DNA of 64,000 nt from JAENVT01 sp963720775. GTDB lineage: Bacteria > Actinomycetota > Acidimicrobiia > Acidimicrobiales > Ilumatobacteraceae. The notes beneath the pieces were generated by a model that was not told the origin of the DNA, did not search any database, and worked only from the letters and a program-made list of their open reading frames with translations. The stretch is taken from the NCBI GenBank assembly GCA_963720775.1, contig CAVRGR010000007.1, positions 496,001 through 560,000 on the forward strand, in the 5' to 3' direction. The first letter of the stretch is position 1; every line of letters begins with the position of its first letter. This document shows positions 26,273 through 32,601 of the stretch, piece by piece. The position numbers and the translations under genes are program-made.

Positions 26273-26570
26273 CAGATCGCGCCATATCTGCCGCTCGGCT
26301 CGCAACATCGAAGAACGCTGCTTGGGTATGAGCGAGTGACCGGTACGAGCCCGGTGAGCCGTCGACCTTGTTGTCTTCGCTGGTTGTGACCGGAAGAACC
26401 GAACGCGCCCATTTTCTGTACCGCACTCTCAACCAGATCACGAGAAGAACGAAGAACACGACGCCGTATGGGAACCCGTCGGGACTGAAGGTCGCCGCCG
26501 CGACGCCACCGACCACCGCGATGTTGAACCGGTACCTTTGGTCACCGAAAAACCATCTGAAGAAGTTCAC
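26145..26570 (-). CDS. Possible small membrane protein, inverted and possibly truncated
   Basis: From the GTG at 26570 the frame reads VNFFRWFFGDQRYRFNIAVVGGVAAATFS, then FPYGVVFFVLLVIWLRVRYRKWARSV: two hydrophobic segments with flanking basic residues, a believable small membrane protein. Beyond that the frame runs antisense through the palindrome at 26282-26330 and into the lipoprotein, with no natural stop, so the true C terminus may have been lost or a frameshift may hide it. Only the first 70 or so residues look like real coding sequence. Confidence 0.38.
   Translation of the reverse strand: MNFFRWFFGDQRYRFNIAVVGGVAAATFSPDGFPYGVVFFVLLVIWLRVRYRKWARSVLPVTTSEDNKVDGSPGSYRSLAHTQAAFFDVASRAADMARSVRRRTRRVSRSRAIHRGRSVRGGMCSPRRTHCRTTTRFPPRP
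26282..26330. repeat. Recurrent palindrome, degenerate copy
   Basis: Left arm CATATCTGCCGCTCGGCTCG is well kept just after the lipoprotein stop; the right arm is reduced to GCTTGGGTATGAGCG. No promoter of the usual form can be read. The next gene is inverted, the same situation as at 24284-24333. Confidence 0.55.
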
Positions 26571-26628
26571 GCATCCGACCCTGCAGGCGTCACAGTCATC
26601 ATCATCCCACCGGACGCGCATGCCGCTC

Positions 26629-26683
26629 CGATCTGCCGATCGGCACGCTGGACAACGCTCCCGATACCGGGCATTCTGCACGG
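26629..26683. promoter_or_regulatory. Recurrent promoter-palindrome element, near-identical to 24799-24853
   Basis: Left arm ATCTGCCGATCGG, right arm CGATACCGGGCATTC. TGGACA (26649-26654), 17 bp, CATTCT (26672-26677), six bases, GTG at 26684. The upstream GCCGCTCCG is also shared with the copy at 24799, so similarity extends beyond the promoter. Confidence 0.78.
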
Positions 26684-26703
26684 GTGTCCGACCTGCGCAT
26701 AGC

Positions 26704-26961
26704 GTGTCGCGGTCCCAGCTCGTGGTAGCGCGGACAGATCAGGGCACGAACCACCGCGGCGTCAGCGCCGTCGCGTGGATTTTGGCGGTTTTCGCGTTCT
26801 ACCTGAGTATGAGCGGCTGGTTTACGTGGTTCGGCCTCGCCTTGGCCATACCGACGATGATCTTCTCTTGGTTCTTTCGCGTTCAGGGCGCCTTCATTGC
26901 GGCCGCTGTAGCCGCATGCGTTACGGCTGTGTTTGTGTTGTTTGACTTCTTCTTCTTGTGA
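26704..26961 (+). CDS. Small two-helix membrane protein
   Basis: From the GTG at 26704 the frame gives 85 residues with two hydrophobic blocks, SAVAWILAVFAFYLSMSGWF and GAFIAAAVAACVTAVFVLFD, separated by FGLALAIPTMIFSWFFRV, which may add a third. The promoter upstream points to the GTG at 26684, which is out of frame; one missing C in the GGTCCC at about 26710-26715 would join VSDLRIACRG to the membrane part. So the start is uncertain. Function unknown; array member. Confidence 0.6.
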   Translation: MSRSQLVVARTDQGTNHRGVSAVAWILAVFAFYLSMSGWFTWFGLALAIPTMIFSWFFRVQGAFIAAAVAACVTAVFVLFDFFFL

Positions 26962-27019
26962 CTCTGACCTCTGTGATCCAGCCGGTGCCGAGCGCCACCT
27001 GCGTGAGTCGTCGTCTAGC

Positions 27020-27101
27020 GCCTAACTGCCGATCTCGCGCACGTTGTTCCGTGCTCACCGTCGCTCTTGCGCCGGCGGTCCGGAGCGGGCAGTCTGCTCA
27101 G
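27020..27101. promoter_or_regulatory. Recurrent promoter-palindrome element, extended copy
   Basis: Left arm GCCTAACTGCCGATCTCG, right arm GGAGCGGGCAGTC, with about 45 bases between. TTGCGC (27067-27072), 17 bp, CAGTCT (27090-27095), six bases, GTG at 27102. The left end GCCTAAC also fits an integron R-double-prime box, but no matching GTTRRRY is present at the right. Confidence 0.74.
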
Positions 27102-27602
27102 GTGACGAACCACCGGCTCAGGCCGTTGTTGCTGGTGAGCGCCTGGTCGGTGGCGGCCTGCACGAGCGATTCGTCGACCAACGCGATCACCAGCCAACCT
27201 GCCCCGAGTATCGCGTCGACCACATCTACAACCAGCCAACCAGTCCCGACCATCGCTGTTTCCGATGACCGCAGCATCGATGCGTCGTACTCAGAGGGCA
27301 CGGTCGAGTTGTCCTTTGCTCGACTCGGCCAACCATTCCGATCGATGTACGCAAGGGTTCTGATTTGGTCTGACGGCGTGTGGAGGTACTACGGGATTCT
27401 CAGGACCGAGAACGCCGACACCACTGGGACGCTGACGACCGCCGTCGAGGACGAGGTCGCCGTCCTTGACGGGGCGAACACTGCTCCGGCCCCTGACCGG
27501 TACAGCGCCCCCGGACTTCCACCCGGTCGGTATCTGATCTGCGCAGCTCTCGTGGAGCCAGACAACCACCGCGAGGTATGTGGAGAGCTAGCTCTGGACT
27601 GA
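27102..27602 (+). CDS. Lipoprotein
   Basis: A 166-residue lipoprotein; the GTG at 27102 is fixed by the six-base distance from CAGTCT. Signal VTNHRLRPLLLVSAWSVAACTS ends in lipobox SVAAC. A Thr/Ser-rich linker (STTSTTSQPVPT) leads to a beta-sandwich-like domain: VELSFARLGQPFRSMYARVLIW, then PGLPPGRYLICAALVEPDN, reminiscent of small Ig-like bacterial domains, with a cysteine pair (LICAAL, REVCGEL) likely bridged. No family recognised. Array member. Confidence 0.74.
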   Translation: MTNHRLRPLLLVSAWSVAACTSDSSTNAITSQPAPSIASTTSTTSQPVPTIAVSDDRSIDASYSEGTVELSFARLGQPFRSMYARVLIWSDGVWRYYGILRTENADTTGTLTTAVEDEVAVLDGANTAPAPDRYSAPGLPPGRYLICAALVEPDNHREVCGELALD

Positions 27603-27603
27603 C

Positions 27604-27648
27604 GCCAGAACTGCTCTGCGCTAGCGCATCGAGTGTCAGGATGACGCA
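27604..27648. promoter_or_regulatory. Recurrent promoter element, short diverged copy
   Basis: GCCAGAACTGCTCTGCG matches the left-arm pattern right after the lipoprotein stop; the palindrome is replaced by GCTAGCGC. CAGGAT (27637-27642) ends six bases before the ATG at 27649, keeping the leaderless geometry. Confidence 0.6.
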
Positions 27649-27944
27649 ATGGGCTGGTACTCGGTGCGATGCGTGTTCGCTGTTGGCGACGGAATGTTTG
27701 AAGAGCGAATCACGGTCTGGCAGGCGGCGTCGGCCGACGATGCGATCGCGCTCGCTGAAGGTGAAGCGACGAAGTACGCCGATGGGATCGGTCGGTATCT
27801 CGGTCTAGCTCAGTCGTTTGAGATGTCCGACGAACCGCGGATCGGTGCGGAGATCTATTCGTTGATTCGGACAGTGACCTCGCCGACGACGAGTACCTGA
27901 CCGCGATCTTCGACACCGGATCAGAGCACCAGCGCCGCTCGTAA
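27649..27944 (+). pseudogene. DUF4288-like small protein, frameshifted near the end
   Basis: MGWYSVRCVFAVGDGMFEERITVWQ opens an alpha/beta protein whose pattern (ERITVW, ASADDAIALAEGEATKYA, RIGAEIYSLIR) fits DUF4288-type proteins. The frame ends early at 27900. In another frame the sequence continues DSDLADDEYLTAIFDTGSEHQRRS to a TAA at 27942-27944. Restoring one G at the GG at 27869-27870 gives SLIRDSDLADDEYL, the natural continuation, about 98 residues. The repaired stop codon is part of the TAACTGCCGATCGG arm of the next element, like the gene that follows. Function unknown. Confidence 0.7.
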
Positions 27945-27978
27945 CTGCCGATCGGTGTTGTTGATCGCCTGAGGTGAC
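27942..27978. repeat. Recurrent palindrome, left arm only
   Basis: TAACTGCCGATCGGTG begins with the stop codon of the repaired DUF4288-like gene. The right arm is reduced to TTGATCGCC. A possible -10, CATGCT (27978-27983), lies seven bases before the ATG at 27991, giving an alternative start for the next gene. Confidence 0.55.
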
Positions 27979-28260
27979 ATGCTGACTGTCATGTCTGGCA
28001 TCGGGGTCTGCAGCGTCTGTGGCCAACAAGTTGCCTTTGGTGCATCCTTCATCAACGTCGGCCCGACGGACCCACATGATCCTGACAAACCCAAGTCCGA
28101 GCGATGGGTACCCGTTGACGAAGACATCCACGGATGGTCGCCGTTCGTCATCATCCATCCCGTTTGCTATGCGCGACAAGAAGGCGTCGAGAAGCTCGTA
28201 GGGCTCGTTGATGAGTCCCACCGATTCATGCGTCGCGTTGCAGGGCGCTCAAGCGCATAA
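27979..28260 (+). CDS. Small putative zinc-binding protein
   Basis: 93 residues from the ATG at 27979; the ATG at 27991 (MSGIGVCSVCGQQVAF) may be the true start. GVCSVCGQQ provides a CxxC knuckle, and FVIIHPVCYARQ supplies a HxxC pair about 50 residues later, so a single zinc site is plausible. The C terminus is helical (GVEKLVGLVDESHRFMRR). Its TAA (28258-28260) is again the first three bases of a TAACTGCCG arm. No family recognised. Confidence 0.65.
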   Translation: MLTVMSGIGVCSVCGQQVAFGASFINVGPTDPHDPDKPKSERWVPVDEDIHGWSPFVIIHPVCYARQEGVEKLVGLVDESHRFMRRVAGRSSA

Positions 28261-28366
28261 CTGCCGTCGATCTGATCGAGTGAGCGTCGTCTGTGTCAGC
28301 TCACCGAACGACCGTCAGTCAATGAGCTGACACAGAGAGATCGACGCGCCAGAACTGCCGCTCGGC
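28257..28366. repeat. Compound palindrome with long hairpin plus recurrent arm
   Basis: ATAACTGCCGTCGATCT begins at the stop codon of the zinc-binding-type gene. CTGTGTCAGCTCA (28291-28303) is the exact complement of TGAGCTGACACAG (28323-28335), a perfect 13-bp stem with a 19-base loop; CGTCGATCT (28265-28273) pairs with AGATCGACG (28338-28346) outside it. A second arm, GCCAGAACTGCCGCTCGGCG, follows at 28348-28367. No T-run follows, so it is not an ordinary intrinsic terminator. Confidence 0.7.
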
Positions 28367-28396
28367 GCTGCCTGATTCGTATGTGAAACTGCGACG

Positions 28397-28615
28397 ATGA
28401 GCTCGCTCGAACGCTGGGATCGGCGTAACCAACGGATCGCTGAGCGGCAGATGCGCAGTGGCGTTCCGCCCGTGGATCCCATCGACGACAATCCAGTCTC
28501 AGTCGGGAAGTCATCACGGATGGTTCTCAGGACTCGATCGCGAGCGAGAGTTGTGAGAAGTGGCCGCGCTCGACTCGAGCGCGTGACGGTCGAGAGGATT
28601 GGGCTGACGCGTTGA
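28397..28615 (+). CDS. Hypothetical protein, possibly truncated
   Basis: 72 residues starting MSSLERWDRRNQRIAERQMR, a charged helix, then PPVDPIDDNPVSVGKSSRMV. The last 30 residues are Arg-rich and overlap the convergent HTH gene by 89 bp, so they may not be native. GAAACT lies six bases before the ATG, the island's usual leaderless spacing. It may be the 5' part of a cassette gene cut by insertion of the toxin operon. Confidence 0.42.
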   Translation: MSSLERWDRRNQRIAERQMRSGVPPVDPIDDNPVSVGKSSRMVLRTRSRARVVRSGRARLERVTVERIGLTR

Positions 28616-28856
28616 GAGTGATGCAGTCGGGAACAGCGATGCGGTAGGTGCCGGTGTCAAAGATGCCACCGACGGTTCGCTGCTGTCCAACGGTCACCAG
28701 ACCGGCATGGCGAAGCCGGCGGATCGCCCGGCCTACGGTGTCTTTCGCCAGACTGAGCGACGCAGCCAACGCCCGAACCGAGACCCGCGCAACGCACGCG
28801 TCAGCGCCGGACAGATACGCGTTAGTCGGTGTGACCGCGACTCCGGGCGATGTCAA
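28527..28856 (-). CDS. Helix-turn-helix regulator, third gene of a toxin/antitoxin-like operon
   Basis: About 109 residues from a TTG at 28856 that overlaps the upstream stop (TTGA). The segment VSVRALAASLSLAKDTVGRAIRRLRHAGLVTVGQQR is a clear winged helix-turn-helix: ALAASLSLAKDTVGRAIRRL is the HTH and the following strands the wing. It probably controls the operon or another replication/transfer function; similar small HTH proteins accompany mobile elements. Tight coupling to the ribbon-helix-helix gene suggests they work together. Confidence 0.72.
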   Translation of the reverse strand: MTSPGVAVTPTNAYLSGADACVARVSVRALAASLSLAKDTVGRAIRRLRHAGLVTVGQQRTVGGIFDTGTYRIAVPDCITLNASAQSSRPSRARVERGHFSQLSLAIES

Positions 28857-29086
28857 GAGGCGTTGTGCTCGAGTTCGTGTTCGACGGCTCGGCGAATCCA
28901 CGATGAGATCGACCGATCGTCAGCACCGGCGGCGTTGCGGATCCTGTCGAGGGTTTCGGGTGGGAAGCGCACCGGCACGAGCTCGGTGAGTTTCGAAGCG
29001 CGGCGTCGGGCCGGACCTTGGGGAGTTTGGTTCTCAGGGTCGGCGTAGAAGTCGTGTTCTTCGGTTCGAGTCATCTTCTTGGTCAT
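28853..29086 (-). CDS. Ribbon-helix-helix antitoxin-like protein
   Basis: 77 residues: a charged N terminus (MTKKMTRTEEHDFYADPENQ), then KLTELVPVRFPPETLDRIRNAAGADDRSISSWIRRAVEHEL, a CopG/Arc-type ribbon-helix-helix at the C-terminal half, as in BrnA-type antitoxins. Its ATG overlaps the predicted stop of the upstream toxin-like gene (ATGA) and its own stop overlaps the start of the HTH gene (TTGA), giving a three-gene coupled operon. It should bind the operon promoter and neutralise the partner. Confidence 0.78.
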   Translation of the reverse strand: MTKKMTRTEEHDFYADPENQTPQGPARRRASKLTELVPVRFPPETLDRIRNAAGADDRSISSWIRRAVEHELEHNAS

Positions 29087-29388
29087 CGGTCCTCCAGGTA
29101 TCGGTCGGCGAGGTGCTTGGCAGCGACCTAGCAGCCAATCGGGCGGCAGCGGGTCGGATCATTCGAGTTGGATGGGGCGAGCGGGACCACCAGGATCTCG
29201 CCATGGACTTCGGCCACCATCAACCAATGTGCTGGCGATTTGGCTGGGTAGAAGAGCGGGTCGGATTGCCACACGTCTTGAATGTCGTCGATTCCCAGTC
29301 CGGCGTGTTTGAACAGGTGGGCTGCTTGCCTGTCGATCTCGAACGGGTCGTTATCGTCGAGTTGATCGAGATCGAACAGCTCAGCCAT
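29083..29388 (-). pseudogene. BrnT/RelE-like toxin candidate with premature stop
   Basis: MAELFDLDQLDDNDPFEIDRQAAHLFKHAGLGIDDIQDVW, then LMVAEVHGEILVVPLAPSND-like strands (LVVPLAPSNSNDPTRCRPIGC): the FEIDRQAAHLFKHAG helix followed by a small beta sheet is the BrnT-type toxin layout. A TAG at 29128-29130 ends the frame at 86 residues; reading through gives VAAKHLADRYLEDR and a TGA that overlaps the antitoxin ATG, the expected operon junction. So the last 15 residues were probably part of the protein. TACAAT lies seven bases before the ATG. Either a mutated, harmless toxin or a base error. Confidence 0.62.
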
Positions 29389-29715
29389 CAGTCCGATTGT
29401 AATACAAACGGATACAGAAGGACAGACACTCCTCCCCACTGCATGGTTGAGCGTGGCGATGGCCAGTAGTCGGCGGGGTGCGATCGACAATCGTCAGTTC
29501 ATCGATATTCAAGACCTCATCTGCTGCGAGGCGAACCAAACGGCTGATGCAACACCAAACGGCAACGACCATCTGGGAGAACGGACGTCGTTGAGGTGAG
29601 CCGCGGCGCGTGTTTGACGCAACTTGGTGTGGCTGGCAACGATGCGTCAGCCGTTGTGAGGCCGCGGTCGACCAAGTATGGGAACCCGAGTCGGTATGGG
29701 GAACGTCCAACGCCC
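29389..29715. other. Intergenic region between divergent toxin-like operon and large lipoprotein
   Basis: About 330 bp. The toxin-like operon promoter (TACAAT at 29401-29396, minus strand) lies at the left edge. The remainder has no convincing gene on either strand; a rightward frame from the GTG at 29596 is continuous with the lipoprotein but its first 40 residues look non-native. No copy of the recurrent palindrome is visible here. Confidence 0.45.
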
Positions 29716-31341
29716 GTGCGTTGGCTGGTCGCTTTTCTGCTGATTGGAGTGACGGCGTGCGGCGCGGACTCGGCAAGATCGCCAACCGCGAGTCCGTCCA
29801 CGTCACCAACCACAAGTCCGTCGACGTCGACGTCAGCGGATCTCGCGACATCCACGGGCACGACGATCGTCACGACCGAACCGGAAGGCGGATCTCCATC
29901 ATCGAGTTCGGTGACGACGCCTCAAGTGGCGGTGGATACGAGCGTGCCACCGTCGGTCGAGGACACGATCGCCGTCGATGCCGCCCCGACGGCGATGGCG
30001 ACCGGGTCGAGGCGGCTATGGATCGCCTCGGCCGGCGACATCGTCGCGATCGATCCGGCATCCGGAACGACCTCTGCCCGGGTGGCCGTGCCAGGCATCG
30101 TGGCGATGACGCTCGACACGAACATTGCGACGACGTCGGCCGATCCGCCCCGGCTGGCCGCGTGCTCGCCGGAACAGACCGTCGAGATTGGCACGGTGAG
30201 CGCTGCGATCAGCGCGTCGTACCCTTATGGCTGCACCGGGATCGCTGTCGGTGCGGGGGCGCTGTGGATCGTGAGCGACGACAAGCTCGTCGAGCTCGGA
30301 CCGCAGGGCGATCTGATCGGCACGGTCCAAGTCGATCACGGATTGGGAGTGGCCGCGACCAACGAAGCCGTCTGGGTCATCGAAGGCGGTTCTGGGCAGG
30401 CCCAGCTGCGCCAGATCGAGCCCAACCTAGGCACCACGGTCACAACGTACGCGCTCGCCGGGCGACCCGAGGCCGTGGTTGCAGACGACGCCGGCGTATG
30501 GGTGTCGGAGCGATCCGACGATGGCGTCAGCACGCTGCTCGGCTTCGGAACAGCAGGAAATTCGCTGCCGCGCCGGTACCTGCCGGGAAGCGGGGGTACG
30601 GGACTTGACTTCTCCGGCCAGTTCCTGTGGGTCGCCAGCGCCAACGGGGTGTCCGTCGTCGACACGAGCAGCGGCGAGCTCGTTGGTTCGTCGATGTTGT
30701 CGGCGACCAGCCCCCTAGCGTCCGCGGTTCGGCTGGTCGCTGCTGACGGGCGAGTCTTCATCTCGGGGCGAGTTGCAGAAGCAGTGCAACGCGTGGAGCC
30801 GGGAACGTTCGGGGACTCGATGCGGTGGGACGATGTGCCAGCACCGACTCGCATCGAAGTCAACTCGGGTTGCCCGACCTCAATTGCGAATGCTGCATCA
30901 GCGGAACTCGAGACACCGTTCGCGAACCCAGACCCGACCGGTTTGGCCGACACGCTCATACCAGGGCGACCCACCGCCGCCATCATCTGCCGATACGGCG
31001 ATGTCGAAACGACGCTGACGGCCCTCGGCGCCACCGCCTACGTTGGTGGTGCCCTGCGTCAACACGCCCGGCTCGACGCCGACGGAGCCGTCCAGCTTGC
31101 AAGCACGTTCAACGACACGGCGCCCGCACCTTTTGTCTCGACGTGCACAGCCGACCTTGACGGCCCCGCATATACCGCGGTCGCGTTCTCCATCCCGGGA
31201 CGCAGCGATGTCGATGTCTGGTACGAGGACTACGCCAACTGTCCGTCCCTGTCGAACGGAGTTCGCGAGGCCGGTCCACTGATCAACGGCTACGGAGCCG
31301 ACATCGGCAACCTCCTCGACGAAGACCTCGCCGCGAACTAA
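29716..31341 (+). CDS. Lipoprotein with beta-propeller-like repeats
   Basis: About 541 residues from the GTG at 29716 (VRWLVAFLLIGVTACGADSA), chosen for the signal peptide and lipobox GVTAC. A long Thr/Ser/Pro linker is followed by repeating units of the type ALWIVSDD..VELGPQGDLIGTV, VWVIEGGSG.., VWVSERSDD.., FLWVASANGVSVVD, spaced 40-45 residues, which resemble NHL/YVTN-type propeller blades. A C-terminal domain with several cysteines (NSGCPTS, IICRYGD, STCTADL, YANCPS) follows. Likely extracellular binding function; target unknown. It is the largest gene of the island. Confidence 0.75.
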   Translation: MRWLVAFLLIGVTACGADSARSPTASPSTSPTTSPSTSTSADLATSTGTTIVTTEPEGGSPSSSSVTTPQVAVDTSVPPSVEDTIAVDAAPTAMATGSRRLWIASAGDIVAIDPASGTTSARVAVPGIVAMTLDTNIATTSADPPRLAACSPEQTVEIGTVSAAISASYPYGCTGIAVGAGALWIVSDDKLVELGPQGDLIGTVQVDHGLGVAATNEAVWVIEGGSGQAQLRQIEPNLGTTVTTYALAGRPEAVVADDAGVWVSERSDDGVSTLLGFGTAGNSLPRRYLPGSGGTGLDFSGQFLWVASANGVSVVDTSSGELVGSSMLSATSPLASAVRLVAADGRVFISGRVAEAVQRVEPGTFGDSMRWDDVPAPTRIEVNSGCPTSIANAASAELETPFANPDPTGLADTLIPGRPTAAIICRYGDVETTLTALGATAYVGGALRQHARLDADGAVQLASTFNDTAPAPFVSTCTADLDGPAYTAVAFSIPGRSDVDVWYEDYANCPSLSNGVREAGPLINGYGADIGNLLDEDLAAN

Positions 31342-31408
31342 CGCCAGTCCGTCGGTCAGCGAAGACCAGGCCGTCGGGCTGTGTGGTCTTCGCCCGTAGC
31401 TTGAGCTC

Positions 31409-31543
31409 ATCAACTCCCGTGGTACCGACCGCTACAAACGCCCCAGAGCTGATATCCACAGCCCGTTCGATACCAACATGCCCGAACTCGCCACCCAAAC
31501 CCACCACGCCGCTCTTCCTCTTGTGGCGGCGAAGCCGCTCCAT
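31409..31543. repeat. Island-specific repeat B, copy 2 (about 135 bp)
   Basis: Diverged copy of 21297-21433 in the same orientation, ending about 50 bp before the hicA promoter. See copy 1 for shared blocks. The two copies bracket nearly all the small-gene array (21.3-31.5 kb), so they could mark an internal composite segment or be substrates for recombination. Confidence 0.7.
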
Positions 31544-31596
31544 AGTGCGTTGTGTACTTTCTGTTGAGGCTCCGATCTGGCTAGTACACTAGACAC

Positions 31597-31800
31597 ATGA
31601 CTGGCAGAGACGTGCTGCGAATCGTCGAACGCGGAGGTTGCGTTCAACTTCGCCAGCGCGGTTCCCATGTCATCGTTCGCTGCCCGGGAGGCTGCCAGAG
31701 CGTGATCCCTGTCCATCGAGGGCAGGACATCCCGGCGGGCACCTTGCGAGCGATCGAACGTGCCCTCGAACGATGTCTCGGCAAAGGATGGCTGCGATGA
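31597..31800 (+). CDS. hicA: HicA mRNA interferase toxin
   Basis: A 67-residue double-stranded-RNA-binding-fold ribonuclease that cleaves mRNA independently of the ribosome's reading. The active-site histidine is in QRGSHVIVRCP, and IPVHRGQDIPAGTLRAIERAL is the family C-terminal helix-strand signature. TACACT (31585-31590) lies exactly six bases before the ATG, so translation is leaderless. Its stop overlaps the hicB start (ATGA). Length and motifs are standard for HicA. Confidence 0.92.
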   Translation: MTGRDVLRIVERGGCVQLRQRGSHVIVRCPGGCQSVIPVHRGQDIPAGTLRAIERALERCLGKGWLR

Positions 31801-32198
31801 CCACAACCAAGACGAAGAACCGAACGTACACGGCCGTCTACGAGCGCGACTCCACCGATGGGTCCTGGAACGTGCATGTCAAGGGGCTCTCTGGTTGCCA
31901 GACGTATGGTCGTAGCGTCCGCCAGGCTCAAAGCCGGATTCGCGAAGCACTCGCCGCATGGCTCGATCAGGACCCGTCCACCCTCACCATTCGCCATCGC
32001 TTCCCTGAGCCTCTGGCGAGCGTCGCCGACGAGGCAGTGCGGGCGCGCACCGCCGCCGAACGGGCAGAGGCGAAGGCGCAACAGCAGACCGTCGACGCCG
32101 TGAATGCCCTCACGCAGTCGGGCCTCAGTCGGCGTGACACAGCAGAGATCCTCGGACTCTCGCACCAGCGCATCCAGCAACTTCTCGATGCCAGCTGA
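31797..32198 (+). CDS. hicB: HicB antitoxin
   Basis: 133 residues. The N-terminal partial RNase-H fold is recognisable in YTAVYERDSTDGSWNVHVKGLSGCQTYGRSVRQAQSRIREAL, which binds HicA. A helical linker (about 75-105) leads to a C-terminal helix-turn-helix, GLSRRDTAEILGLSHQRIQQLL, used for operator binding and autorepression. The start is the ATG at 31797 overlapping the hicA stop. The order toxin-antitoxin is usual for hicAB. Confidence 0.9.
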   Translation: MTTTKTKNRTYTAVYERDSTDGSWNVHVKGLSGCQTYGRSVRQAQSRIREALAAWLDQDPSTLTIRHRFPEPLASVADEAVRARTAAERAEAKAQQQTVDAVNALTQSGLSRRDTAEILGLSHQRIQQLLDAS

Positions 32199-32210
32199 CC
32201 AGAATCCGTC

Positions 32211-32266
32211 CGAATCTGCCGATAGGCGTGGTGGAGAGAAAGCCGAGGATCGGGCATGATGCGGTC
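32211..32266. promoter_or_regulatory. Recurrent promoter-palindrome element
   Basis: Left arm AATCTGCCGATAGGCG, right arm CGAGGATCGGGCATG. TGGAGA (32232-32237), 17 bp, CATGAT (32255-32260), six bases, GTG at 32267. Thirteen bases after the hicB stop. This is the last clear copy at the right side of the island. Confidence 0.75.
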
Positions 32267-32425
32267 GTGTCGACATCGCGATCTCGCATCTCGATCGTGG
32301 TAACGATTGCTCTCATCGCCGTGTCGACGGCTTCATGTTCATCGACATCCACAAAGGTGTGCAGGGGGTCGGCGACGTGGAATGCGCAGACTTCAAGCTG
32401 TGGCACCGTCCCACCGAAACCCTGA
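32267..32425 (+). CDS. Very small lipoprotein (CRGS family)
   Basis: 52 residues: VSTSRSRISIVVTIALIAVSTASCSSTST, a signal peptide with lipobox STASC, then VCRGSATWNAQTSSCGTVPPKP. It is a paralogue of the frameshifted gene at 25461-25611, sharing CRGSxxxNxQTSxCGTVP, and follows the same promoter-palindrome at the same six-base distance. Homology at DNA level extends through the tail. Function unknown; conservation of the cysteine spacing in a peptide this short argues it is real. Confidence 0.75.
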   Translation: MSTSRSRISIVVTIALIAVSTASCSSTSTKVCRGSATWNAQTSSCGTVPPKP

Positions 32426-32601
32426 CGAGCCAGCCGCCCAGAACGAAGCCTCTGCACAGTGGGGGTTCGGGCGGAGCTATGGGCTTCCGATCCGGGCTGT
32501 GGTCACGGTGTTGTGTCGCTGGAGAACAGGGTCAGTGTCGTAGTGGGTCCCGTGGGAACGTCGTGGGACCTAGCCGCTCCAATGACCATTGACCTCCCGC
32601 C

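Noticed and set aside
28291..28335. Rho-independent terminator
   Set aside because: The stem is strong, but it is followed by GAGATCGACG rather than a T-run, and it is symmetric on both sides.
23800..32430. Canonical integron with attC sites
   Set aside because: Several left arms fit RYYYAAC (GCCTAAC, GCATAAC), but no copy ends in GTTRRRY and the recombinase at 20160 lacks the IntI-specific region. I therefore describe it as cassette-like only.
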